Source: JAGNZR01 sp051652785 (GTDB lineage Bacteria; Fusobacteriota; Fusobacteriia; Fusobacteriales; Fusobacteriaceae). Taken from it: 64,000 nt of DNA. Shown in pieces: positions 37,627 through 45,797 of this stretch. A model generated the notes under the pieces. It was not told the DNA's origin, did no database searches, and was given only the letters and a program-made list of their open reading frames with translations. How positions within the stretch are numbered: the stretch's first letter is position 1; every line of letters begins with the position of its first letter. The DNA lies in contig JBOFUX010000051.1 of the NCBI GenBank assembly GCA_051652785.1, positions 1 through 64,000 on the forward strand, read 5' to 3'. A program made the position numbers and the translations under genes.

Positions 37627-38451
37627 TTAAGTTCCCCAATCTCGCGGGTATCTAAAATCTCTTCCTATTGTCCTTTTAGAAACTTTTGCTATTATAGGAA
37701 GTTTTCTTTTATATTGAGAATTTTTAATTTTATTTTCTATTTTTTCTATTATATCAATATCAAAACCATCTTGAACTAACTCTTTTTTTGATTTTCGTTC
37801 ATCTATCATTTCATATAGTATTTTATCAGCTAAAAGATATGAAAATCCTAATTCACTTTCGTCAGTTTGACCTTCCCATAAATCTGCACTGGGAGATTTA
37901 TCAATTAATTCATTAGGAATTTTCATATATCTAGAAAGTTCCCAAATATGTGTTTTATACAAATCCCCTATTGGGTTTATAGCGGAGGCTGAATCTCCAA
38001 ATTGAGTGCTGTATCCTAAAAGTATCTCTGTTTTATTTGAAGTTCCTAGAACTAAAGCATTTTCTTTAGCTGAATAATCGTAAAGTATCGTCATTCTTTC
38101 ACGGGCCATTTTATTTCCCTTTCTTAAATTAGAAATTTCAGGTTCTAAAATAAAATAGGCATCTACCATTGGAGTTATTTCTATTATTTTACTTTTTATC
38201 TTTAAATCTTTAATTACTAACATAGCATGTTCAATACTTTCCTTACTTGAGCTTTTATAAGGCATCATTATCCCTAAAACATTCTCTGATCCAAGAGCTT
38301 TTGCTGCTATATAGGCTACAATAGCAGAATCTATTCCCCCAGATAATCCTAGTACCACTTTTTTAAATCCTAATTTAGTTACCTCTTCTTTTACAAAGTT
38401 AACCAAGATATTTTCAAGCATCTCTAAATTCATATATAGTTTATCCTTCAT
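37627..38451 (-). CDS. nadE: NAD synthase, ammonia-dependent
   Basis: A 274-residue enzyme for the last step of NAD synthesis, amidating deamido-NAD with ATP. The PP-loop SGGIDSAI is near residue 36, and GTSNKTEILLGYSTQFGD holds nucleotide and metal contacts near 150. There is no N-terminal glutaminase domain, so it uses free ammonia or a separate partner. Its ATG follows the rbgA stop by three bases, within a tight operon. Confidence 0.95.
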   Translation of the reverse strand: MKDKLYMNLEMLENILVNFVKEEVTKLGFKKVVLGLSGGIDSAIVAYIAAKALGSENVLGIMMPYKSSSKESIEHAMLVIKDLKIKSKIIEITPMVDAYFILEPEISNLRKGNKMARERMTILYDYSAKENALVLGTSNKTEILLGYSTQFGDSASAINPIGDLYKTHIWELSRYMKIPNELIDKSPSADLWEGQTDESELGFSYLLADKILYEMIDERKSKKELVQDGFDIDIIEKIENKIKNSQYKRKLPIIAKVSKRTIGRDFRYPRDWGT

Positions 38452-38454
38452 AAA

Positions 38455-39348
38455 TTATACCCCTTGAATTATTTCAAATTTTTTCTCTTTATCTACTCCA
38501 AATTTACCTAGTTTACAGGCTCTATAATCTCTTAAAATAGTGTATGAAGCTTGAAGTATATTAAGAGTCTCTCCTTTCATTATCATATTCATTCTGAGTG
38601 CTATTTTTTCAATTATTTCACCATCTATTTCACTATAATCTTCATCTAACAATTTATATTTATCTTTTAACACTTTCCACATACCATACGCTTTCATTTT
38701 TGATAAAAGTTTTCCAGCTACTTCCTCTAGAGGTAAAATTTCATCTTTTATTGCACCAGCTATTGCTAAATTATATCCTACTTCATCATCTTCAAATTTT
38801 GGCCATAAAATTCCTGGTGTATCTAAAAGTTCTAATCCATCTTTAATTCTTACCCATTGTTTTCCCTTTGTAAAACCAGGTTTATTTCCTACACCAGCAC
38901 TTTTTTTTCCTACAATTGTATTTATAAGTCTTGATTTTCCAACATTTGGAATTCCTGCAACTAATAATCTTGTGGTTACTGTTCTCAAACCTTTAGCCAT
39001 CATTTTTTTTCTTTTTTCTTCCGAAACTTTATCTATTACTGCAAAAAGTTGCTTTATATTTAAACCTGTTTCTGCACTTATTTCCAATATCTCATCAGCC
39101 ATATTATTTTTTTTAAAATACTCTTTCCAAAATCTAAGTTCATCTTGATTTACTAAATCTGATTTATTTATAAGGAGTATTCTTTTCTTGTTTTTTGCAA
39201 ATCTAACTATATCTGGATTTTTACTAGAAAGAGGTATTCTAGCATCAACTATTTCTAACACAATATCCACAAGAGCCATATTTTCTTGAATCATTTCTTT
39301 TGTTTTTTTCATGTGTCCAGGGTACCAATTTATTTTTGTCATTGACAT
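38455..39348 (-). CDS. ylqF: Ribosome biogenesis GTPase RbgA/YlqF
   Basis: A 297-residue circularly permuted GTPase. The motifs come in permuted order: G4 LINKSDL (near 60), G5 ISAETG (near 98), G1 GIPNVGKSRLIN (near 137) and G3 DTPGIL (near 180). The N-terminal INWYPGHMKK is diagnostic. It helps late 50S subunit assembly. A C-terminal RNA-binding domain follows. GGAGAG precedes the ATG. Confidence 0.95.
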   Translation of the reverse strand: MSMTKINWYPGHMKKTKEMIQENMALVDIVLEIVDARIPLSSKNPDIVRFAKNKKRILLINKSDLVNQDELRFWKEYFKKNNMADEILEISAETGLNIKQLFAVIDKVSEEKRKKMMAKGLRTVTTRLLVAGIPNVGKSRLINTIVGKKSAGVGNKPGFTKGKQWVRIKDGLELLDTPGILWPKFEDDEVGYNLAIAGAIKDEILPLEEVAGKLLSKMKAYGMWKVLKDKYKLLDEDYSEIDGEIIEKIALRMNMIMKGETLNILQASYTILRDYRACKLGKFGVDKEKKFEIIQGV

Positions 39349-39363
39349 TTTATACTCTCCAAT

Positions 39364-40134
39364 TTACTCTTTATCCGCTATTTCATTTTCTAGTGCTAGT
39401 TTCTTAATTGCGTACTTACTTAATATTTTATGCTCCACTTTAACTTCTTCATCTAAATCCTCTTCATATTTTTTATCGAGCCCTTTAATTAAAAGAACTA
39501 TTTCTCCTTTTATTGGGTGCTCTTCTAATTTTTCCATTAGCTCTTGCGTAGTTCCTCTGAGAATTTCTTCGTACATTTTTGTTATCTCTCTTATAATAAC
39601 TACATATCTTATACCCATAAAATCCTGAATGTCTTTTAAAGTTTTTTCTATTCTATGAGGAGATTCAAAAATTATTATAGTTCTTTCTTCTTTTGCTAAC
39701 TCTTTAAGAAGGGTTTGTCTTCCTTTTTTCTTTGGTAAAAACCCTTCAAAAGCTATTCTTCTTGCTGTTATCCCTGCCACTGAAGCAGCAGTTGTCATAG
39801 CACTAACCCCTGGTATAGGAACAACTTTTATTCCTGCTTTTAAAGCCGCATCAACTAGTTCAAAACCTGGATCTGAAATACAAGGTGTTCCTGCATCTGT
39901 TGTTAATGCCACAGTTTTTCCATCATTTAATAAACTTAATATATTGGCTATTTGATGATGCTTACTATGCTCATCATATCTATATACAATATTTTGAATA
40001 TCTAAATGCGTTAAAAGTTTTTTTGTAACCCTTGTATCTTCAGCAAAAACATAGTTTACTTCTTTTAATATTCTTATTGCTCTAAGAGTTATATCCTCTA
40101 AATTTCCAATAGGTGTTGCCACAACATATAGCAT
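39364..40134 (-). CDS. rsmI: 16S rRNA 2'-O-ribose C1402 methyltransferase RsmI
   Basis: A 256-residue tetrapyrrole-methylase-fold enzyme. LYVVATPIGNLEDITLRA and the F-A-E-D-T-R-V-T-K-K segment open it, TDAGTPCISDPG is the SAM-binding signature, and FEGFLPKKKGRQ follows. It 2'-O-methylates C1402 of 16S rRNA, acting with RsmH. GGAGAAAAA precedes the ATG. Located 15 bases upstream of rbgA and 18 bases downstream of the S41 protease. Confidence 0.95.
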   Translation of the reverse strand: MLYVVATPIGNLEDITLRAIRILKEVNYVFAEDTRVTKKLLTHLDIQNIVYRYDEHSKHHQIANILSLLNDGKTVALTTDAGTPCISDPGFELVDAALKAGIKVVPIPGVSAMTTAASVAGITARRIAFEGFLPKKKGRQTLLKELAKEERTIIIFESPHRIEKTLKDIQDFMGIRYVVIIREITKMYEEILRGTTQELMEKLEEHPIKGEIVLLIKGLDKKYEEDLDEEVKVEHKILSKYAIKKLALENEIADKE

Positions 40135-40152
40135 TTTTTCTCCATTTAACGT

Positions 40153-41472
40153 TTATTTTGTTTTCTTTTCTTCCATAATAACTTTTTCAACTTTAGGTGT
40201 ATAAGGAGCTCCTATTTTTTTTGAAAGTACTTCCATAGCTTTTTCTAATTGAATATCTATTTTTTCCTCAAATTCTTTCGCTTCTTTTTTCCCTATAACC
40301 TCTTTTATAATTTCAGCTTTATTTTCTTTTTGAGCTTCTTCATTAATATTAGTAACAAAACCATCAAATAACATATAATTTTCTTTTTCTTCAACTTTAA
40401 TATCAGGTTCTATCCCTATTCCGTGAATTGATATATTGTTTGGAGTATAATATTTCGCTATTGTTAGTTTTATCCCATCACCATCTGGTAAAGTAATTAG
40501 TGTTTGTACACTTCCTTTTCCAAAAGATTTTTCACCTATTAAAGTTCCTCTTTTGTAATCTTTAACAGCACCAGCAACAATTTCTGATGCAGAAGCACTT
40601 CCTCCATTAATTAAAATAACTAAAGGGAAATCTCCAAAATATTTACCTTCTCTTAAAGCAGTTTCTTCTGGTTTGGATTTTCCTTTTGTACTTACAATTT
40701 TTCCTTCTTCAATAAACATTGAACCTATTTTTACTGCTTGGTCTAAGGCTCCACCGGGGTTGTTTCTCAAATCAAAAATTAAAGCTTTCATGCCTTTTTT
40801 TTGAAGAGATTTTAGTTCCTTAGCCAAATCAGGATATACATTTTCCCCAAATTGAGTTAATCTTAAATATCCAATTTTATTTGCTAATATTTTACTTTTA
40901 ACGTATTTAAGCTTTATTAATTCTCTTGTTAATACTACTTCTTTCGTTTCTTTTAATGTTTCTCTGTATATATTTAATTTAACTTTAGTTCCTGGTTTTC
41001 CTTTAAGTTTTTTTGCACTTTCTTCTGAAGTCAAAGTTAAAGTTGAAATACCGTCTATTGATAATATTTTATCTCTTGGTTTTATTCCCGCTCTATAAGC
41101 AGGAGTATCTTCTATTGGCGAGACAACCAATAAAACATCAGAAGGTTTCTTCTGAATAATCATTCCTACTCCAGGATACTTTCCTTTTATATCCTCTGTA
41201 AAATCCTTTAAATTATCCTCTGTAAAATAATTAGAATGAGGATCTCCTAGTGATTCAATAATTCCTTTTAATGCCCCTTGAAGCATAACTTTTCTATCAA
41301 TAGTTTTATCGCCAACATAGTTAGTACTAAGAATATCCATAACATCTGAAATTTCTTTTAGTTCTCTTATGTTTCCTAAAAAACCATTATTTTTTTCCTC
41401 TTCAGAAAAACAGTTAGTTGAAAATATCAAAACAACAGATAATAATATTAAACTTTTTTTCCATAACTTCAT
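40153..41472 (-). CDS. C-terminal processing peptidase (S41, CtpA-like)
   Basis: A 439-residue exported serine protease. A signal peptide (residues 1-24) is followed by a dimerisation helix, a PDZ domain (G-V-G-M-I-I-Q-K near 100 to about 180) and the S41 core. The catalytic serine is in NGGSASASEIVAGA (near residue 290) and the lysine in GEKSFGKGSVQTL (near 315). D-L-R-N-N-P-G-G precedes them. It trims C-termini of envelope proteins or peptidoglycan hydrolases. Its ATG overlaps the tlyA stop by four bases. Confidence 0.93.
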   Translation of the reverse strand: MKLWKKSLILLSVVLIFSTNCFSEEEKNNGFLGNIRELKEISDVMDILSTNYVGDKTIDRKVMLQGALKGIIESLGDPHSNYFTEDNLKDFTEDIKGKYPGVGMIIQKKPSDVLLVVSPIEDTPAYRAGIKPRDKILSIDGISTLTLTSEESAKKLKGKPGTKVKLNIYRETLKETKEVVLTRELIKLKYVKSKILANKIGYLRLTQFGENVYPDLAKELKSLQKKGMKALIFDLRNNPGGALDQAVKIGSMFIEEGKIVSTKGKSKPEETALREGKYFGDFPLVILINGGSASASEIVAGAVKDYKRGTLIGEKSFGKGSVQTLITLPDGDGIKLTIAKYYTPNNISIHGIGIEPDIKVEEKENYMLFDGFVTNINEEAQKENKAEIIKEVIGKKEAKEFEEKIDIQLEKAMEVLSKKIGAPYTPKVEKVIMEEKKTK

Positions 41473-42287
41473 CTTAATTCTCCTCCTAGAGTTTGACCAT
41501 TTTTTATAACTTCTTCAAATATATTTTTAGTTAATTCTACATCATTTTTCTTTAAACTAAAAAGAGAAATATACTCAACATTCCCTTTTCCACCTTTAAT
41601 AGGAGAAAAATCTATTTTTTTTAAATATAACGAATTTTCTTTTGCATTTTTTATTATTTTTTCAATAATTTCAATATGTTTTAAAGGATCTTTTAGTATT
41701 CCACCTTTTCCTATTTCTTCTTTAGAAACTTCAAACTGGGGTTTTATGAGAAACATCAATAAAGTATCCTCATGACAAAATTTTATAAGTGAAGTAAATA
41801 TTTTGGTAATAGATATAAAAGACACATCCATTACTATAACATCTATTTTTTTTCTATCTAAATCCTCTTCTTTTAAATCTTTTATATGTTTATTTTCAAT
41901 AGATTTAATTTTTTTATTTATCCTAATTTTATAATCTAACTGATTAGTCCCTACATCAACTGCGTAAACAAAATCTGCCCCATTTTGAATAGCACAATCT
42001 GAAAACCCCCCTGTTGAAGAACCTACATCTAATACAATTTTATTCTTTAACTCAATATTAAATTCACGAAGTGCTTTTTCAAGTTTATATCCTCCTCTAC
42101 TTACATAAGGACATAAATCACCTTTTATTCTAATATTTGGTTCTTCATTTATTTTTATAAAAGTTCCACATTTATCTATTTTTTTTTCGCTTACTATTAC
42201 ATTTCCTGCCATAATTGCTCTTTTTGCTTTCTCAATAGTTTCAAAAAAACCTTTTTCTACAAGTAAAATGTCCAATCTTTCTTTCAC
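41469..42287 (-). CDS. tlyA: TlyA-family rRNA 2'-O-methyltransferase
   Basis: A 272-residue protein. The N-terminal S4 RNA-binding domain (E-R-L-D-I-L-L-V-E-K-G-F-F-E) spans about residues 1-60. The FtsJ-like methyltransferase has the SAM motif VLDVGSSTGGFSDCAIQNGA near 85-105 and a V-M-D-V-S-F-I-S motif near 150. In Mycobacterium TlyA methylates 16S and 23S rRNA and governs capreomycin sensitivity; the hemolysin name is historical. It is coupled to the downstream protease by overlap. Confidence 0.9.
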   Translation of the reverse strand: MKERLDILLVEKGFFETIEKAKRAIMAGNVIVSEKKIDKCGTFIKINEEPNIRIKGDLCPYVSRGGYKLEKALREFNIELKNKIVLDVGSSTGGFSDCAIQNGADFVYAVDVGTNQLDYKIRINKKIKSIENKHIKDLKEEDLDRKKIDVIVMDVSFISITKIFTSLIKFCHEDTLLMFLIKPQFEVSKEEIGKGGILKDPLKHIEIIEKIIKNAKENSLYLKKIDFSPIKGGKGNVEYISLFSLKKNDVELTKNIFEEVIKNGQTLGGELR

Positions 42288-42311
42288 TTTTTAAACACCC
42301 CTAGTTTTAGT

Positions 42312-43142
42312 TTATTTAGTTATTTGAAAAATTTTCAAATCTTCCAATTTTTCCATTAGTTTATTTTCTAAAATAAGTTTTTTGAAACCTTTTTTATTTA
42401 CTAAGTTTATCAAGCTGGCTGTTTCTCTTATCTTTTGTTCAAAAAAACTATCTCCTAAAGGGATTTTTTTATTTTTTTTATAAAAACTAACTAACTGTTT
42501 AGTATTTTTAATTCCTAATTCTTGTTTTGATCTTTTTAATCTATCTTTTAATATTCCTATGGTACAGTCTAACTTTTCTGAAATTTCTTCTAACGTTAGC
42601 CCATCTTCCATAAGTTTTAATATTTTGTCCGCACCTATTGGTGTTATTCTGTGATGTTTAGCTGAATATTCATCAGATTTATGTACTAAATGAGCTTCTC
42701 TGCTTCCTGGTTGTACTTTCCCCCATCTTCCATGATGAGAAAGAACTATATGAATAATATTTTTTATAATGGATTTTCTTATCTTTACTTTTTCTTGAAT
42801 CTCAATCTCTTCTAATATTTTTTCAGACTCTTTAGCAATATACTCCGGCTTTTTTATCATCATTTGTGAGTGAGACAATCCTTCTCCATCTTTTCTTAAA
42901 CTTCCTTTACTTAAATCATGAATAATAACACCTACTATAATAGCAAAATAATCTATTTTTTTATTTCCTCGTTCAAAATTCTTAAAATTTTTAAGCAATT
43001 CTTCTTCACAGCTTTTTAAAACATCATAGGTGTGAATTGAGACACTCACACCTTGATCATCATGATTATTTAAGTCCTTTACTTTTGGATGCTCCAAAAG
43101 ACTTTCAATAAATTTAAAAGCTTTATTTTTCCTATTGTGCAT
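42312..43142 (-). CDS. HD-domain phosphohydrolase with helix-turn-helix
   Basis: A 276-residue protein of unknown substrate. HD-superfamily metal residues are seen as His 37 (S-I-H-T-Y-D), His 75-Asp 76 (VIIHDLSK), His 135/136 (SHHGRW) and Asp 157 (HKSDEYSAKHH). A region-4-like helix-turn-helix follows (about 180-215: LTLEEISEKLDCTIGILKDR), then a basic C-terminus. The combination suggests a nucleotide- or RNA-related phosphohydrolase. Its ATG overlaps the dxs stop by 11 bases, and it sits between dxs and tlyA. No closer function can be given. Confidence 0.75.
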   Translation of the reverse strand: MHNRKNKAFKFIESLLEHPKVKDLNNHDDQGVSVSIHTYDVLKSCEEELLKNFKNFERGNKKIDYFAIIVGVIIHDLSKGSLRKDGEGLSHSQMMIKKPEYIAKESEKILEEIEIQEKVKIRKSIIKNIIHIVLSHHGRWGKVQPGSREAHLVHKSDEYSAKHHRITPIGADKILKLMEDGLTLEEISEKLDCTIGILKDRLKRSKQELGIKNTKQLVSFYKKNKKIPLGDSFFEQKIRETASLINLVNKKGFKKLILENKLMEKLEDLKIFQITK

Positions 43143-44949
43143 CTATGCTTCCTTTTATTCGCTCTATTAATTTATCCCCTCTAAGTCCTATTTCTTTCAA
43201 GAGAACATCTCTTTTTCCATGGGGTATACTCGGTTCTTTAATGGAGATTTTATTTATTTTTTTGCTTATTTTATTTTCATTTAAAAACTCTATTATACTA
43301 CTTCCAAAAGAATTAATTACATATCCTTCTTCTAATACAAAAATATTTTCATATTTTTTAAATTCTTCCTTTATATATTTTTCATCTAAAGGTTTTATTG
43401 AAGCCGCACTTACTATTGTAGCATTTATTTTACATTCTAATAATTTATTTTCTATATTCATAACCTCTTGAAACATACTTCCAGTAGTAATTATTAAAGT
43501 ACTTATACCTTTTTTTACTTCTCGCCATTTTCCAATTTCAAATTTATCATAAAAATTATGTTCATAAGCAACCTCTCTTGGATACCTTATCATAACTCCA
43601 TGTGAATCTATTTTTTTTGTTTTTTCCATTATTTCAATTAATTCTTTTCCTGTTGTGGGAGCAAATACCATAAAATTAGGCACCATTAAAAACATTCCAA
43701 TATCATAAATCCCATTATGAGTTTTTCCATCTTCTCCTACTATGCCTGCTCTATCTATCATTATTTTTACTGAAAGATTTTGAAGAGATATGTCATGTAT
43801 TAGTTGACTAAATCCCCTTTGCATAAAAGTTGAATATAGTGCTAAATAAGGTTTTTTTCCTGAAATAGCAAGTCCTGCTGAATAAGTTACACCATGCCCC
43901 TCTGCTATTCCTACATCTTTAATTCTATTGGGATATTTTTTTTCGAATTCTCCTAATCCCACACCTTTTATCATAGCACTTGAAATGGCGATTATATCTT
44001 TATCTTCTTCTCCTAACTCACATATTTTTTTTCCGAATATAGATGAATAACTTTCTTTATTTTCCCCAGTTTTTCCAGTTTCTAAATCAAATGGAGAAAC
44101 TCCGTGAAACTTTTCGCTATCTTCTTCTGCAAAGATATATCCTTTTCCTTTTTGTGTTTTAACATGAATAAAACATGGGCCTTCTTCATTTTTAGCCTTT
44201 GTTAAATAATCTTCTAACTCTTGAATATTGTGACCATCTACACTTCCAAAAAATTTGAATCCTAAAAGTTCAGATATACTTAATGGTGAAAAAAATTGTT
44301 TCATTGAATTTTCAGCTCTCTCCAATGTTGAAGTTATCTTTTCACCTATTTTTCCTTTATTTATTATTCCTCTTAAATCCTTTCTCAATCCTTTATATGG
44401 ACCACTACTCATTAATTTACTTAAAAAATTTGATAGTGCTCCTATATTTTTCCCAATGGACATATCATTATCATTTAAAATAACAATAATATTTTTCCCA
44501 TCTTTTCCAACATTATTTAAAGCTTCCATAGAGTGACCATTACACATGGAGGCATCTCCCACTACTATCACTACTTTCGATTCTGGATTAGCTTTTGCTA
44601 TTCCAAGAGCGGCAGATATTGCTGTTCCAGCATGCCCTGAAATAAAAGCATCATGCTCACTTTCCTTGGGGTCCAAAAATGGACCAATTCCAAATCTTTG
44701 TCTCAATGTAGAAAAATTATTTTCTCTTCCCGTTAAAATTTTATGAACATAGGATTGATGTCCTACATCAAAAATAATTTTATCCTTGGGAGAATCAAAA
44801 ATACGATGTATTGCAATAGTTAGTTCAACTACTCCTAAATTTGGAGCTAAATGTCCCCCTGTCTTACTCACTGTAGTTATTAATAATTCTCTTATTTTAT
44901 CTGCTTTCTCTTCTAATTCTTTAGTATTCATCTTTTTTATATCTACCAT
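43132..44949 (-). CDS. dxs: 1-deoxy-D-xylulose-5-phosphate synthase
   Basis: A 605-residue thiamine-diphosphate enzyme, first step of the MEP isoprenoid pathway (pyruvate plus glyceraldehyde 3-phosphate). HLAPNLGVVEL and FDVGHQSYVHKIL are N-terminal signatures. VVGDASMCNGHSMEALNN with a G-D-x(n)-N pattern binds ThDP, and the transketolase-C region includes the E-G-H-G and D-R-A-G motifs. Length is slightly shorter than the usual ~620. GAGGAG precedes the ATG. IspH, the last step, is encoded 12 kb upstream. Confidence 0.97.
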   Translation of the reverse strand: MVDIKKMNTKELEEKADKIRELLITTVSKTGGHLAPNLGVVELTIAIHRIFDSPKDKIIFDVGHQSYVHKILTGRENNFSTLRQRFGIGPFLDPKESEHDAFISGHAGTAISAALGIAKANPESKVVIVVGDASMCNGHSMEALNNVGKDGKNIIVILNDNDMSIGKNIGALSNFLSKLMSSGPYKGLRKDLRGIINKGKIGEKITSTLERAENSMKQFFSPLSISELLGFKFFGSVDGHNIQELEDYLTKAKNEEGPCFIHVKTQKGKGYIFAEEDSEKFHGVSPFDLETGKTGENKESYSSIFGKKICELGEEDKDIIAISSAMIKGVGLGEFEKKYPNRIKDVGIAEGHGVTYSAGLAISGKKPYLALYSTFMQRGFSQLIHDISLQNLSVKIMIDRAGIVGEDGKTHNGIYDIGMFLMVPNFMVFAPTTGKELIEIMEKTKKIDSHGVMIRYPREVAYEHNFYDKFEIGKWREVKKGISTLIITTGSMFQEVMNIENKLLECKINATIVSAASIKPLDEKYIKEEFKKYENIFVLEEGYVINSFGSSIIEFLNENKISKKINKISIKEPSIPHGKRDVLLKEIGLRGDKLIERIKGSIDAQ

Positions 44950-44963
44950 ATATTAGCTCCTCA

Positions 44964-45425
44964 CTAAATTAGATACCCCTTAAAGAAAAAAGCCACTATT
45001 ACTCCTAAAATAGCCCCAACAACAACTTCAAAAGGTGTATGTCCTAAAAGTTCTTTTAGTTTCTCTTCTCTAACTCCTGTCAAATAAGGATTATGCGGAA
45101 TTTTATCCAGTAATCTATTAATGATTCCAGCATGTTTGCCTGCTGCTCGTCTAATTCCAGCTGCATCATACATTACTATCCCAGAAAAAATCATTGCAAT
45201 AGCAAAATTACTTCCACTAAAACCATAGATTAATCCTATAGATGTTGATAAAGCTGTTACTGTTGATGAATGAGAGCTAGGCATCCCACCTGTTGTCCAT
45301 ATTGTGCTTAAACTAATTTTTTTATCTACCACAAATTCTGTTAGTATTTTATATGCTTGAGCTAAAGCCCAAGCTATAAAAACCACATCTAATATTCTAT
45401 TATTAAATATAATACCTAGTTTCAA
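44964..45425 (-). CDS. Divergent PAP2-family membrane protein (DUF212/YuiD)
   Basis: A 153-residue protein with about four hydrophobic segments. The family signature is clear: T-G-G-M-P-S-S-H-S-S-T-V near residue 48 and YDAAGIRRAAGKHA near residue 87, then G-H-T-P-F-E-V-V-V-G. It resembles PAP2 phosphatases and may act on a lipid pyrophosphate; substrate unknown. The start is TTG behind GGAGGG. Its place next to dxs may hint at polyprenyl lipid handling, which is inference. Confidence 0.85.
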   Translation of the reverse strand: MKLGIIFNNRILDVVFIAWALAQAYKILTEFVVDKKISLSTIWTTGGMPSSHSSTVTALSTSIGLIYGFSGSNFAIAMIFSGIVMYDAAGIRRAAGKHAGIINRLLDKIPHNPYLTGVREEKLKELLGHTPFEVVVGAILGVIVAFFFKGYLI

Positions 45426-45449
45426 AAGTACTCCCTCCTAGATTAAATT

Positions 45450-45758
45450 TTAAACTCTTTTTAATTCTAAAGTTAATTCTGAAGGTTTTTCTTTGTTTTC
45501 TTTATAGAGTATCACTGTTCTTCCGATTAACCCTACTATTTCTGCCGCTGTTCCCTCTGCTATTTTATTAGCTATTTCACTTTTATCTTCTTCACAATTT
45601 TGTAAAATTTTTATTTTTATAAGTTCTCTAGTACCTATTACATCTAAAACACTTTGCACTAATGTATCAGAGTATCCATCTTTCCCTACCCTTACTACAG
45701 CATTTAATTCATGTGCTCTTTTTCTTAAAAACGATCGTTTTTTACTTGTTAATTTCAT
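45450..45758 (-). CDS. yhbY: Ribosome assembly RNA-binding protein YhbY (CRM domain)
   Basis: A 102-residue single-CRM-domain protein. The N-terminal LTSKKRSFLRKRAHEL, the VRVGKDGYSD segment and the late GRTVILYKE strand are diagnostic. It associates with the pre-50S subunit. GGGAGAAACACA precedes the ATG. Located between RNase J and the PAP2-like gene. Confidence 0.93.
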   Translation of the reverse strand: MKLTSKKRSFLRKRAHELNAVVRVGKDGYSDTLVQSVLDVIGTRELIKIKILQNCEEDKSEIANKIAEGTAAEIVGLIGRTVILYKENKEKPSELTLELKRV

Positions 45759-45797
45759 TGTGTTTCTCCCTGTAGTCTAATTTTATATTTTTTATTT

